This document shows, one piece after another, positions 1 through 6,601 of a stretch of 6,601 nucleotides of DNA. Both the position numbers and the translations under genes were made by a program. The DNA comes from Fidelibacterota bacterium 46_43. Lineage in GTDB: Bacteria > Fidelibacterota > Fidelibacteria > Fidelibacterales > Fidelibacteraceae. Location: assembly GCA_001509335.1 (NCBI GenBank), contig LGGY01000179.1:1-6601 (forward strand), written 5' to 3'. Position 1 is the first letter of the stretch. Every line of letters starts with the position of its first letter. The notes below the pieces were generated by a model. That model saw nothing but the letters and a program-made list of their open reading frames with translations. It was not told where the DNA came from and did no database searches.

Positions 1-25
1 GAATTTGGGAATCAGTCATAAAATA

Positions 26-56
26 AAAAACGGCAGTTTTTCTGCCTGCCGTTTTT
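26..56. terminator. Bidirectional intrinsic terminator downstream of glgP
   Basis: An 11-bp perfect inverted repeat is visible: AAAAACGGCAG (26-36) pairs with CTGCCGTTTTT (46-56) around a 9-nt loop (37-45). On the minus strand the GC part of the stem (CTGCCG) is followed by a run of six T and then more T/A, about 46 nt after the glgP stop codon, which is the expected position for the glgP terminator. On the plus strand the stem is followed by five T, so it could also stop a convergent gene entering from the left edge. A competing shorter pairing (GGCAG 32-36 with CTGCC 42-46) is possible but weaker. Confidence 0.82.
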
Positions 57-102
57 GTATCTATAACTTCTGTTCCGGAATGTCTTTCATATCCCATGAG
101 CA

Positions 103-2652
103 TTAACTGATAATCTGCATCCAGCGGATCATCCCTGTTTCAAAGGGGTGCAGCAGGTTTTTATGCCAGGGTCTTACCCGAACATTGTAGCTGTAGGTCC
201 CTGCCTTTGGAATTTCTACCGTTCCCGCATAAACATATCGTCCTTCAGTATTTTTCTCTTTGAGTTTCAATTCCTCGACAGATACAGGTGCTTGATCTTC
301 CTGGTATTCCCTCACCAGGTATACTTCCACTTTGACATCCTCAGGATTCAATCCGTCCAGCATCACATCACAGGTGATCTGCATGTGCAATGTATTGATG
401 AATTCTTCTATGGGGTTAATTTCAGTAACCCAGACATCTTTCCAGGCATGGGCAATTTTTTGTTTCCATTCTACCAACTCTTTTGCTTTTTTATAGTTGT
501 CAGCCGTGAGAAGTTGTTTGTGCTCAAAAGCCGGTTTATAAAGGTTATTCATGTAGTCTTTTACCATCCTGTGCGTACTGTACACCGGGGTCACAGAGCG
601 TATGGACTCTTTCATGCGCCGGATCCAGGCTTCGGAATAGGGATCTCCGTTGGACCGCTCAAAATATTCCGGAATGATGGCATTTTCCAGTGTGTAATAC
701 AGGTTGGCACTGTCCTCACTGTCCTGGATATCATTATTGGCATATTCTTTCGGTTCGCCGATGGTCCATCCGTTTTTTCCGTTGAATCCTTCCACCCACC
801 AGCCGTCAAGGACGGAGAAATTGATGCCACCGTTTACAGGAACCTTTTCGCCGGATGTCCCGCTGGCTTCCCGGGGGCGTCTTGGATTATTCAGCCAGAT
901 ATCCACACCGGACACCAGATAGCGTGCCAGGGTCATATTGTAATTTTCCAGAATAAAAATTTTTCCCAGAAACGGTTCACTCATGCTGATATGGTAAATT
1001 TCCTTGATGAGGGATTGCCCCGGACGATCAGCCGGATGAGCTTTTCCGGCGAAGAAAAAGACCACCGGTTTTTCCCGGTTGGAGACAAGGCGTTTCAAGC
1101 GTTCAATATCCCGGAAAAGAAGAGTTGCCCGCTTGTAGGTGGCAAAACGCCGGGCAAATCCTATAAACAGTGCATCAGGTGTCAGGTTTTCCAGGGCACG
1201 GTCTGTAATGTATTGCGGAACACCATTCCGCTGGTCCCGGTTTTTGATGCGCTGCTTAACCACATCCACCAGACGCTGCTTCCGGATTTTATGGACATCC
1301 CAAAGCCGCCCGGCCGGAATATCATTGACGATTTCCCACATCTCCGGATTATCGATGTGTACAATCCAATCGTCTCCCAGATATTCGTTATAGAGTTTCC
1401 TGAATTCACGGGAGACCCATGTTTCCGTGTGAATTCCGTTGGTTACATGGGTAATGGGAATTTCACACACTGGAATGTCTTTCCAAATATCACTCCACAA
1501 ACGACGGCTTACTTCACCGTGCAGACGGCTCACCCCGTTGCAGCTTTTAGCCATCTTCATGGCGAGGACCGTCATGCTGAAGTTCTTGTTGACATCCCGT
1601 CCCAGCATATAAAAGGTATTCCAGTCCAGCCCGTAATTCTGGAAACAATGATCAAAATATTTGTGCATCAAGGCTTCGTCAAAAGCATCGTGTCCTGCCG
1701 AAACAGGAGTATGAGTGGTGAAAATGGAACTGCTGGATACGATTTCTTTAGCCACGTCAAAGGCCATGCCCTCTTCAACCAGTTCACGGACCCTTTCAAG
1801 GACCAGAAAAGCTGAATGTCCTTCATTCATGTGCCAGACGGAAGGTTTATATCCCAGTAAACGTAAAGCCCGGACACCTCCGATTCCCAAAAGCAGCTCC
1901 TGGGTGATCCGCATTTCATGATCTCCACCGTACAGTTGGGATGTCAGAATCCGGTCCTCAGGCAGGTTTTCCTGTATGTCTGTATCCAAAAGGTAGATGG
2001 ATGTCCTCCCGGCCTGCATACGCCAAATCTGAGCATACACATTTCGGCCGGGTAAATTGATGAAAACTTTATGGGGGTTGCCCTTCTCGTCCCGGGTCAG
2101 TTGAATGGGGATTTCTCCAAAATCGTAGCTTGGATACATGTTTTCCTGATTTCCGTCCCCATCTATCTGCTGGTTGAAATAACCCTGTTTGTACATCATC
2201 CCTACACCCACCAGGGGTATACCCAGATCACTGGCACTTTTGCAGTGGTCACCGGCCAGAATCCCCAACCCACCCGAGTAAACGGGGATACTTTCATGAA
2301 TGCCGAATTCTGCCGAAAAATAGGCGACTAAAAAATTCTCTTTCTCAGGGTATGTCTCGTCAAACCAGGTATCTTTCCGGGTCATGTAATGATTGAATTC
2401 ATCCATCACCGACTTCATGATGTTCAGAAATTCAGGATCGTTCGCTTTGGTATTGAATTGATTTTGACTCAGATATTTTAAAAGTTTTAAAGGATTGTGT
2501 TCAACATCATACCACAGCTCATCCCCTAAAGTCCGGAAAAGTTTCTGGGCATTGGGTTTCCAGCTCCACCATAAATTGTAACTGAATTCTTTCAATTCCT
2601 GAAGCTCTTCGGGGACAAAACTCTGGACAGTTATCCTTCGGAAATTTTTCAT
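103..2652 (-). CDS. glgP: Alpha-glucan (glycogen/maltodextrin) phosphorylase, GT35 with N-terminal DUF3417
   Basis: An 849-residue cytosolic enzyme predicted to release glucose 1-phosphate from the non-reducing ends of alpha-1,4-glucans by phosphorolysis (EC 2.4.1.1), feeding glycogen or maltodextrin into glycolysis. Residues about 12-120 match the DUF3417 domain (NLWWSW at 26-31, YFSAEFGIHES at 111-121) that precedes the catalytic part in the distant bacterial and archaeal phosphorylase group (TIGR02094 type). The GT35 body follows: WHMNEGHSAF (273-282), THTPVSAGHD (313-322), VTNGIHTETW (403-412), GFARRFATYKRA (498-509) and the pyridoxal-phosphate lysine motif EASGTSGEK, which makes K603 the probable cofactor lysine. 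Residues about 735-849 are a beta-rich C-terminal extension seen in long members. The length fits the long form of the family. No signal peptide or membrane segment is present. The ATG at 2652 is fixed: an in-frame TAA lies at 2688-2686 with no other usual start codon between, and GGAGGA sits just upstream. The gene is monocistronic as far as can be seen, diverges from metH and ends at a strong terminator. Substrate preference (glycogen versus maltodextrin) cannot be read from sequence. Confidence 0.95.
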   Translation of the reverse strand: MKNFRRITVQSFVPEELQELKEFSYNLWWSWKPNAQKLFRTLGDELWYDVEHNPLKLLKYLSQNQFNTKANDPEFLNIMKSVMDEFNHYMTRKDTWFDETYPEKENFLVAYFSAEFGIHESIPVYSGGLGILAGDHCKSASDLGIPLVGVGMMYKQGYFNQQIDGDGNQENMYPSYDFGEIPIQLTRDEKGNPHKVFINLPGRNVYAQIWRMQAGRTSIYLLDTDIQENLPEDRILTSQLYGGDHEMRITQELLLGIGGVRALRLLGYKPSVWHMNEGHSAFLVLERVRELVEEGMAFDVAKEIVSSSSIFTTHTPVSAGHDAFDEALMHKYFDHCFQNYGLDWNTFYMLGRDVNKNFSMTVLAMKMAKSCNGVSRLHGEVSRRLWSDIWKDIPVCEIPITHVTNGIHTETWVSREFRKLYNEYLGDDWIVHIDNPEMWEIVNDIPAGRLWDVHKIRKQRLVDVVKQRIKNRDQRNGVPQYITDRALENLTPDALFIGFARRFATYKRATLLFRDIERLKRLVSNREKPVVFFFAGKAHPADRPGQSLIKEIYHISMSEPFLGKIFILENYNMTLARYLVSGVDIWLNNPRRPREASGTSGEKVPVNGGINFSVLDGWWVEGFNGKNGWTIGEPKEYANNDIQDSEDSANLYYTLENAIIPEYFERSNGDPYSEAWIRRMKESIRSVTPVYSTHRMVKDYMNNLYKPAFEHKQLLTADNYKKAKELVEWKQKIAHAWKDVWVTEINPIEEFINTLHMQITCDVMLDGLNPEDVKVEVYLVREYQEDQAPVSVEELKLKEKNTEGRYVYAGTVEIPKAGTYSYNVRVRPWHKNLLHPFETGMIRWMQIIS

Positions 2653-2655
2653 GAT

Positions 2656-2661
2656 TCCTCC
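2656..2661 (-). promoter_or_regulatory. Ribosome binding site of glgP
   Basis: GGAGGA on the minus strand ends 3 nt before the ATG (4 nt when measured from GGAGG). This is tight, but the core match is perfect. Together with the in-frame stop at 2688-2686 it decides the start at 2652. Confidence 0.7.
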
Positions 2662-2674
2662 ATTTGCGAGGAAA

Positions 2675-2701
2675 ATTATTGGAGTTTACCGACGGTGACA
2701 A
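2675..2701 (-). promoter_or_regulatory. Candidate sigma70-type promoter of glgP
   Basis: Reading the minus strand, TTGTCA (2701-2696, 5 of 6 to TTGACA) and AATAAT (2680-2675, 5 of 6 to TATAAT) are separated by 15 nt. The spacing is short for a housekeeping promoter. An alternative -10, TAATTT with 17-nt spacing, fits only 3 of 6. Transcription would start about 17-20 nt before the ATG, giving a very short leader that still holds the GGAGGA site. This is inferred from motif match only, and the sigma factor preference of the host is unknown. Confidence 0.3.
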
Positions 2702-2714
2702 GAAAAATATCACC
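2694..2714. repeat. Short inverted repeat, possible operator between glgP and metH
   Basis: GGTGA (2694-2698) and TCACC (2710-2714) form an inverted repeat with an 11-nt A/T-rich spacer, in the divergent promoter region. The left arm overlaps the candidate -35 of glgP (2696-2701), so a bound regulator could occlude it. Arms of only 5 bp arise by chance fairly often in 170 nt, so this is a weak call. Confidence 0.2.
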
Positions 2715-2733
2715 CAAATATGCGTGAATACCC

Positions 2734-2757
2734 GGGAGTCCCTGAGAAAAGATTCCC
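2734..2757 (+). promoter_or_regulatory. Hairpin in the presumed metH leader
   Basis: GGGAGTC (2734-2740) can pair with GATTCCC (2751-2757) as a 7-bp stem with one G-U pair and a 10-nt loop rich in A. It lies about 67-90 nt upstream of the metH start and has no following T-run, so it is not an intrinsic terminator. I looked for SAM-I/S-box, SAH, cobalamin, THF and T-box signatures in 2653-2823 and saw none. If it is transcribed it may simply be a stability or roadblock element. No convincing plus-strand promoter could be placed; TTTACC (2685-2690) with TATCAC (2708-2713) at 17-nt spacing is the best, at 4 of 6 for each box. Confidence 0.25.
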
Positions 2758-2815
2758 AAATGGTGATTGCCTGTTTTCCCTCTCCCCGGATTCCGGTAAA
2801 TTAAGTAAAGAGAAT

Positions 2816-2823
2816 GAGGTGAT
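2816..2823 (+). promoter_or_regulatory. Ribosome binding site of metH
   Basis: GAGGTGAT is an eight-base match to the complement of the usual 16S rRNA 3' end and directly abuts the ATG. The GAGG core is 4 nt from the start codon. An in-frame TGA at 2815-2817 overlaps it, which excludes any upstream start. Confidence 0.75.
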
Positions 2824-5800
2824 ATGACCATCAGCAGAAAAGCCTTTGAAGAATATCTTTCCCGGGGTGTTTGTATCATTGATGGAGCCATGGGGACTCT
2901 GATTGATGATGCCGGTCTGAAACCGGAAGATTACGCCGGTCATGAAGGATGCCCTGAGATTCTGAATGTTTCCCGGCCGGACCTTATTGAATCCATCCAC
3001 CGGCAGTATCTCGACGCCGGGGCCAATATCCTTGAAACAAACACCTTTGGGGCCAATGCCCTGGTTCTGAAGGAACATGGTTTGGAAGACCGGGTCTATG
3101 AGCTGAATTTTGCAGGAGCCCAATGTGCCCGGAAAATTGTCGATGATTTAAAGGTAAAGGAGGATCTTCATCTGGTGGCGGGATCGGTGGGGCCCGGAAG
3201 CCGGATGCCCTCTCTGAACCATGTGAGTCCCGACACCATCTATACGGCTTATAAACCTCAGATTCAGGGATTGACAGAGGGAGGTGCTGACCTGCTCATC
3301 ATTGAGACAGCCCAGGATTTGCTCCATGTAAAGACCTTGGTTCGGCTTATTTTGGACATTGCTCCGGATATTCCCTTGATCGTTTCTGTTACCATTGAAT
3401 CCAATGGCACCATGCTGGCCGGATCAGATATTCCGGCAGTGGTCACTGCTCTGTCTCCATATCCCTTGTCTGCTATGGGGCTCAATTGTGCTACAGGCCC
3501 TGAGGGAATGCGCTCTCATTTGCGCCTTTTATCTGAATTGTCACCCTTTCCGGTATTTGCCATGCCCAATGCAGGCTTGCCGGTTCATACAAAAGGGCGC
3601 TTTGTGTATGAACTGGAACCGGAAACAATGGCTTCGGAAATCAAAACTTTTATACAGGATATGGGTGTTTCCATTGTCGGCGGGTGTTGCGGTTCCACGC
3701 CGGCTCATATCCGCTGTATTGCAGAAAAAGCAGCTGCAGTACAACCCAAATATTCCCGTAAAGTATCTGGCGAGTCTGCTATTTCATCCCTGTATCAAAG
3801 TCAGGCTGTCCGGGTAAAACCGGCGCCCCTGTTGATTGGCGAACGTGCCAATGCCAATGGGTCCCGGGCTTTCAGAAAGGCGTTGTTCGAGGAAGACTGG
3901 GATACCATGATGTCCATTGTGAACAGACAGGAACAGGAAGGGGCTCATGTAGTGGATGTATCACTTTCCGTCGTTGGGCGGAATGAAAAAGCGGATATGG
4001 ATTATTTTTTCCGCCGGTTGAATACGGAATGCCGCCTTCCACTGCAAATTGACAGCACGGATCCTGTGGTTATTGAAACAGCCCTGAAACGTTGTGCCGG
4101 TCGGTGCATTATTAATTCGGCCAATCTGGAAAACGGGGAAGAAGCTTTCCTTGCCATGGTCCGGCTCAGCAAACAATACGGAGCCATGCTGATTTGCCTC
4201 ACCATTGATGAAGAGGGCATGGCCAAAACAGCCGGGCGGAAGTGTGCCATTGCCGGCCGGATGATTGCACTGGCGGAAAGGGCCGGACTCAGCAGACGAG
4301 ACCTGTTTATTGATCCTCTCACCTTTACCCTGGCTAGCGGGGAAGATGCGGACCGGAATGCGGCGATGGAAACACTCAGGGCTATCAAAAAAATCCGGGA
4401 ATCTTTCCCGGAAGTCCATCTGCTGCTGGGGGTAAGCAATGTTTCGTTTGGATTGAAACCCCGGATCCGGCATATGCTGAACTCGGTCATGATGTATGAA
4501 GCGGTACAAGCCGGGATGCATGCAGCTATCATCCATCCGGGAAAAATCATGCCCCTTCCGGATATCCCCGACCCGTTACAAAACCTGTGCCGTCAACTCA
4601 TTTACAATGATTCATCGGAGGGGGATCCTTTGATTCACCTGATTCAGGCTGGCGGGGCAGAAATTTCACCGGAAGATGTGTCCAATCAGGAAGATATCTT
4701 ACCGGAAGAAATCCTGAAGAAAAAACTGCTCCATGGGGATTCGGCCGGCCTTGAAAAGGTGTTGTTGACATTGAAAAATAAAATGTCTCCCCCGAATATC
4801 ATCAACGATATCCTTTTACCCGGCATGAAGGAAATCGGCGAACTTTTTGGATCGGGGAAAATGCAACTTCCCTTTGTTCTGAAATCGGCATCCGTTATGA
4901 AAAAAGCGGTGGATATCCTGAAACCCTTCATGGATAAAAACGAGACTATGATCCAGGGTACAGTGGTCCTGGCAACGGTACGGGGCGATGTCCATGATAT
5001 CGGGAAAAATCTGGTGGATGTGGTTTTATCCAATAACGGTTTTATCGTCCATAATATCGGCATTCGTCAAACGCCTGAAGCAGTGTTGAATGCTGTTCAG
5101 ACCATCCAGCCCGATGCCCTTGGCCTTAGTGGCCTCCTGGTACGGTCTGCCCTTGAAATGAAAAACACCCTGTTGGTGCTGAAAGAGAACCACATTACCA
5201 TTCCTGTTTTACTTGGGGGTGCCGCTTTAACGGAATCCTTTGTCTGTGATGAACTGGCGCCTGTATATGAAGGCAAAGTTTTTTACGCCGCTGATGCTTT
5301 CCAGGGCTTGTCTATCCTGAATGCTTTAGACGAGAAGATGGAAGAAAAAAATATCCCCAAAAATAAAGTGAAGAGGGAGAAAAGTTTATCTGATAAAGGA
5401 AAATTCCGTCAAACCGAGATCCCTGCCTATGAGTATCCCGGCCCGCCTGCTGAGGATGTGCAGATTCGGCAGGATATCGAGCTTGATACACTTGTGAATT
5501 ACCTGAACCGTAAAACCCTGTTTACTTTTCAATGGCAGTTGCGCAAAGGGAAAATGTCCCTTGAGGAATATAAAACTTTTTTAAAGGAAGAAGGTGAAGA
5601 GCGCCTGGAGGAAATGCTTCACCGGGATGAAATCCGGAAGTCTTTCCATCCCAGGGCTGTCTATGCCTATTGCCTGGTTCAAAGGCAATCGGAAACGGTG
5701 CTTTCTGTGCATCTTCCCGGCAGTTCCGAAAGGTCTTACCTGTCCTTTCCCCGGCAGGACAAAGGAGAGTGCCTCTCCGTGATCGATTACTTTTTACCGG

Positions 5801-6210
5801 ATAAGGATGGACTCCTGCCCATTCAGTGTGTAACGATGGGGCATGAAGCGCTCCGTATCAGCCGCCGTTTGTATGCATCCCATGATTATGCCGAATATTT
5901 CTTTTATCATGGGCTTTTAATGCAATTGACCGAAGCCCTGGCTGAAGAAAACCATGCCTGCATACGCCATGAACTGGGACTGGATAAAAATAAAGCAGAA
6001 ACATATCAAAAACCCGGAACTTTTCAGGGGATTCGGATCAGTCCGGGATATCCCATGGCGCCTGGACTTGAAAGCCAAAAGACGATTCTCAAGCTTTTAA
6101 AAGCCTCGAATATAGGCGTGAGCCTTACCTCAGGATATCAACTGGTGCCGGAATGCTCTACAACAGCCCTGATACTGATTCATCCGGAAGCAAAATATTT
6201 TAAAATATAA
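2824..6210 (+). CDS. metH: Cobalamin-dependent methionine synthase (5-methyl-THF:homocysteine methyltransferase)
   Basis: An 1128-residue cytosolic enzyme (EC 2.1.1.13) that moves the methyl group of 5-methyltetrahydrofolate to homocysteine through methylcobalamin. All modules are present in the standard order. The homocysteine/zinc domain (about 1-305) has DGAMGT (20-25) and zinc ligands C222 (GLNCATGP) and C288-C289 (GGCCGS). The folate domain (about 333-590) has GERANANGSR (339-348), with D378, D497 and N539 (GVSNVSFG) as probable pterin contacts. The B12 cap (about 625-705) has F675 and L682, matching E. coli F708 and L715. The B12 domain (about 710-840) has DVHDIGKN, with lower ligand H724, D722 and S775 matching the E. 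coli H759-D757-S810 triad, plus GLSG and GGA. A Lys/Glu-rich linker (about 836-866) leads to the AdoMet reactivation domain (about 870-1128), with R1071 and Y1076 in RISPGYP. E. coli MetH has 1227 residues, so this is a somewhat short but complete form. No key residue is missing. The ATG at 2824 is the only possible start because of the in-frame TGA at 2815. CGG is the commonest arginine codon in the stretches I read. The reductase partner is not in the window. Confidence 0.97.
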   Translation: MTISRKAFEEYLSRGVCIIDGAMGTLIDDAGLKPEDYAGHEGCPEILNVSRPDLIESIHRQYLDAGANILETNTFGANALVLKEHGLEDRVYELNFAGAQCARKIVDDLKVKEDLHLVAGSVGPGSRMPSLNHVSPDTIYTAYKPQIQGLTEGGADLLIIETAQDLLHVKTLVRLILDIAPDIPLIVSVTIESNGTMLAGSDIPAVVTALSPYPLSAMGLNCATGPEGMRSHLRLLSELSPFPVFAMPNAGLPVHTKGRFVYELEPETMASEIKTFIQDMGVSIVGGCCGSTPAHIRCIAEKAAAVQPKYSRKVSGESAISSLYQSQAVRVKPAPLLIGERANANGSRAFRKALFEEDWDTMMSIVNRQEQEGAHVVDVSLSVVGRNEKADMDYFFRRLNTECRLPLQIDSTDPVVIETALKRCAGRCIINSANLENGEEAFLAMVRLSKQYGAMLICLTIDEEGMAKTAGRKCAIAGRMIALAERAGLSRRDLFIDPLTFTLASGEDADRNAAMETLRAIKKIRESFPEVHLLLGVSNVSFGLKPRIRHMLNSVMMYEAVQAGMHAAIIHPGKIMPLPDIPDPLQNLCRQLIYNDSSEGDPLIHLIQAGGAEISPEDVSNQEDILPEEILKKKLLHGDSAGLEKVLLTLKNKMSPPNIINDILLPGMKEIGELFGSGKMQLPFVLKSASVMKKAVDILKPFMDKNETMIQGTVVLATVRGDVHDIGKNLVDVVLSNNGFIVHNIGIRQTPEAVLNAVQTIQPDALGLSGLLVRSALEMKNTLLVLKENHITIPVLLGGAALTESFVCDELAPVYEGKVFYAADAFQGLSILNALDEKMEEKNIPKNKVKREKSLSDKGKFRQTEIPAYEYPGPPAEDVQIRQDIELDTLVNYLNRKTLFTFQWQLRKGKMSLEEYKTFLKEEGEERLEEMLHRDEIRKSFHPRAVYAYCLVQRQSETVLSVHLPGSSERSYLSFPRQDKGECLSVIDYFLPDKDGLLPIQCVTMGHEALRISRRLYASHDYAEYFFYHGLLMQLTEALAEENHACIRHELGLDKNKAETYQKPGTFQGIRISPGYPMAPGLESQKTILKLLKASNIGVSLTSGYQLVPECSTTALILIHPEAKYFKI

Positions 6211-6246
6211 ATATAAAAAAGGGTCGATTTTATCCACTGCAAACTG

Positions 6247-6254
6247 TATTTTTG
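6247..6254 (+). promoter_or_regulatory. TAnnTTTG-like -7 box upstream of the third gene
   Basis: TATTTTTG is an exact match to the -7 consensus (TAnnTTTG) known from Bacteroidetes. It lies 23 nt before the ATG at 6278, between metH and the next gene. The expected -33 TTTG about 19 nt further upstream is not seen; the position holds only T-rich sequence. The host is not necessarily a Bacteroidete, since it has good Shine-Dalgarno sites. The alternative is that the third gene is simply read through from metH: the 67-nt gap (6211-6277) shows no convincing terminator, only a weak 4-bp pairing. Confidence 0.2.
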
Positions 6255-6263
6255 CGTAAACCA

Positions 6264-6270
6264 GGGAGGA
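6264..6270 (+). promoter_or_regulatory. Ribosome binding site of the third gene
   Basis: GGGAGGA lies 7 nt upstream of the first ATG of a tandem ATGATG (6278 and 6281). Spacing favours 6278 slightly, but 6281 would also work. An in-frame TAA at 6257-6259 excludes any earlier start. Confidence 0.8.
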
Positions 6271-6277
6271 TTTTCCC

Positions 6278-6601
6278 ATGATGAATGAAAACAGCAGGAT
6301 GCTGGATCAACATAGAACGGATATTCTTCGTTTGAGTCTGCAAAAAATGGTTTCAGAAGATGTGTGTGACATCCGGAAAAACCGGGATATTTGCGAACGG
6401 GATATGAAATACATTTTGCAGCACTTGTCCCAGGCGGTGGACCTGGATTCGCCCATCCTGTTTCGGGATTTTACAACCTGGCTGGCTGATGTTCTCATTA
6501 ATAAAAAAATACCCGTGAGTTACCTTCGTACAAGTTACGATATATTACATGAAGGAATTCATACGGTATTTCCCGGGGAATCCTGGATGGATCCGTTCTT
6601 T
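6278..6601 (+). CDS. Partial protein, possible cobalamin-binding-domain protein (N-terminal helical domain only)
   Basis: Only the first 108 codons are inside the window; the frame is open to the last base, so the gene is cut by the window edge rather than truncated biologically. A strong GGGAGGA at 7-nt spacing and an upstream in-frame stop support a real gene. The visible part is soluble, probably all-helical, without signal peptide or membrane segment. Residues about 42-90 (DMKYILQHLSQAVDLDSPIL at 42-61, then FRDFTTWLADVLINKKIP at 62-79) resemble, from memory, a helical region found before the B12-binding domain in some stand-alone cobalamin-binding proteins, with the pattern D..YhL..L..Al....P.LF.dy..W....L..r.IP. 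The B12-binding motif itself would lie beyond base 6601 and cannot be checked. Its position 67 nt after metH on the same strand fits a B12-related role and possible co-transcription, but a different sensor or regulatory output domain is equally possible. Confidence 0.6.
   Translation, partial: MMNENSRMLDQHRTDILRLSLQKMVSEDVCDIRKNRDICERDMKYILQHLSQAVDLDSPILFRDFTTWLADVLINKKIPVSYLRTSYDILHEGIHTVFPGESWMDPFF

Noticed and set aside
1..21. Possible C-terminal end of a plus-strand gene entering from the left (stop TAA at 19-21 or 24-26)
   Set aside because: Six or seven codons cannot support a gene call. The plus-strand half of the bidirectional terminator would suit such a gene, but the frame is undecidable.
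148..1815. A 555-codon open frame on the plus strand inside glgP
   Set aside because: It lies exactly codon-opposite to glgP, where stops arise only opposite TTA, CTA and TCA codons, which this gene avoids over that stretch. Its translation is rich in Phe, His, Ile and Pro without recognisable domains, and glgP is unambiguous.
2012..2025. Exact 14-base direct repeat GCCTGCATACGCCA, also at 5956-5969
   Set aside because: One copy is within glgP (antisense) and the other in metH sense, encoding unrelated peptides. There is no flanking similarity, and a single 14-mer match in 6.6 kb is not rare enough to mean anything.
2649..2663. A four-codon upstream frame (ATG GAG GAA TCA TGA) overlapping the glgP start by ATGA on the minus strand
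   Set aside because: Its ATG overlaps the glgP ribosome binding site and has no clear ribosome site of its own; a chance occurrence is more likely than a translated leader.
2786..2796. Palindrome CCGGA-T-TCCGG upstream of metH
   Set aside because: TCCGG words are extremely common throughout this window, so a short symmetric pair is expected; the one-base centre excludes a stable hairpin.
2653..2823. A SAM, SAH, cobalamin or THF riboswitch ahead of metH
   Set aside because: None of the conserved core elements I know for these classes is visible in the 171-nt region.
3961..4550. Overlapping minus-strand open frames of 191 and 182 codons inside metH
   Set aside because: They sit within the strongly conserved MetH folate domain, have no plausible motif content and are shadows of the metH reading frame.

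Overview
The window is a bacterial chromosomal segment with compact gene packing. Its GC content is moderate (high 40s percent by eye). All three genes have clear Shine-Dalgarno sites, and the CGG arginine codon and the CCGG tetranucleotide are used heavily. The glucan phosphorylase carries the lysine motif variant SGTSGEK, which I associate from memory with the Bacteroidetes/Chlorobi/Marinimicrobia side of the tree. The MetH folate-domain motif GERANANGSR differs from the enterobacterial form. A Gram-negative of the wider FCB group, or a nearby candidate phylum, is my best guess; this is weak inference because no rRNA or marker gene is present.

Layout. Bases 1-102 hold only a strong, apparently bidirectional intrinsic terminator (26-56). 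Bases 103-2652 (minus strand) encode a full-length alpha-glucan phosphorylase of the DUF3417/GT35 type (glgP). Bases 2653-2823 are a 171-nt divergent promoter region with a candidate sigma70-type promoter for glgP, a short inverted repeat and a small leader hairpin ahead of metH; I recognise no known riboswitch there. Bases 2824-6210 (plus strand) encode a complete cobalamin-dependent methionine synthase (metH) with all four modules, including the AdoMet-dependent reactivation domain. After a 67-nt gap, a third gene starts at 6278 on the plus strand and runs off the window end. Its first 108 residues form a helical domain resembling the N-terminal part of some cobalamin-binding-domain proteins.

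How the genes relate. GlgP (storage glucan breakdown to glucose 1-phosphate) and MetH (methionine regeneration and the methyl-folate cycle) are divergent and have no obvious metabolic link. The third gene may be co-transcribed with metH, and if its family resemblance holds it would be a second B12-related protein beside MetH. Overall this is ordinary housekeeping territory. I found no mobile element, CRISPR array, tRNA or rRNA, and no convincing new system; the truncated third gene is the item most worth extending.
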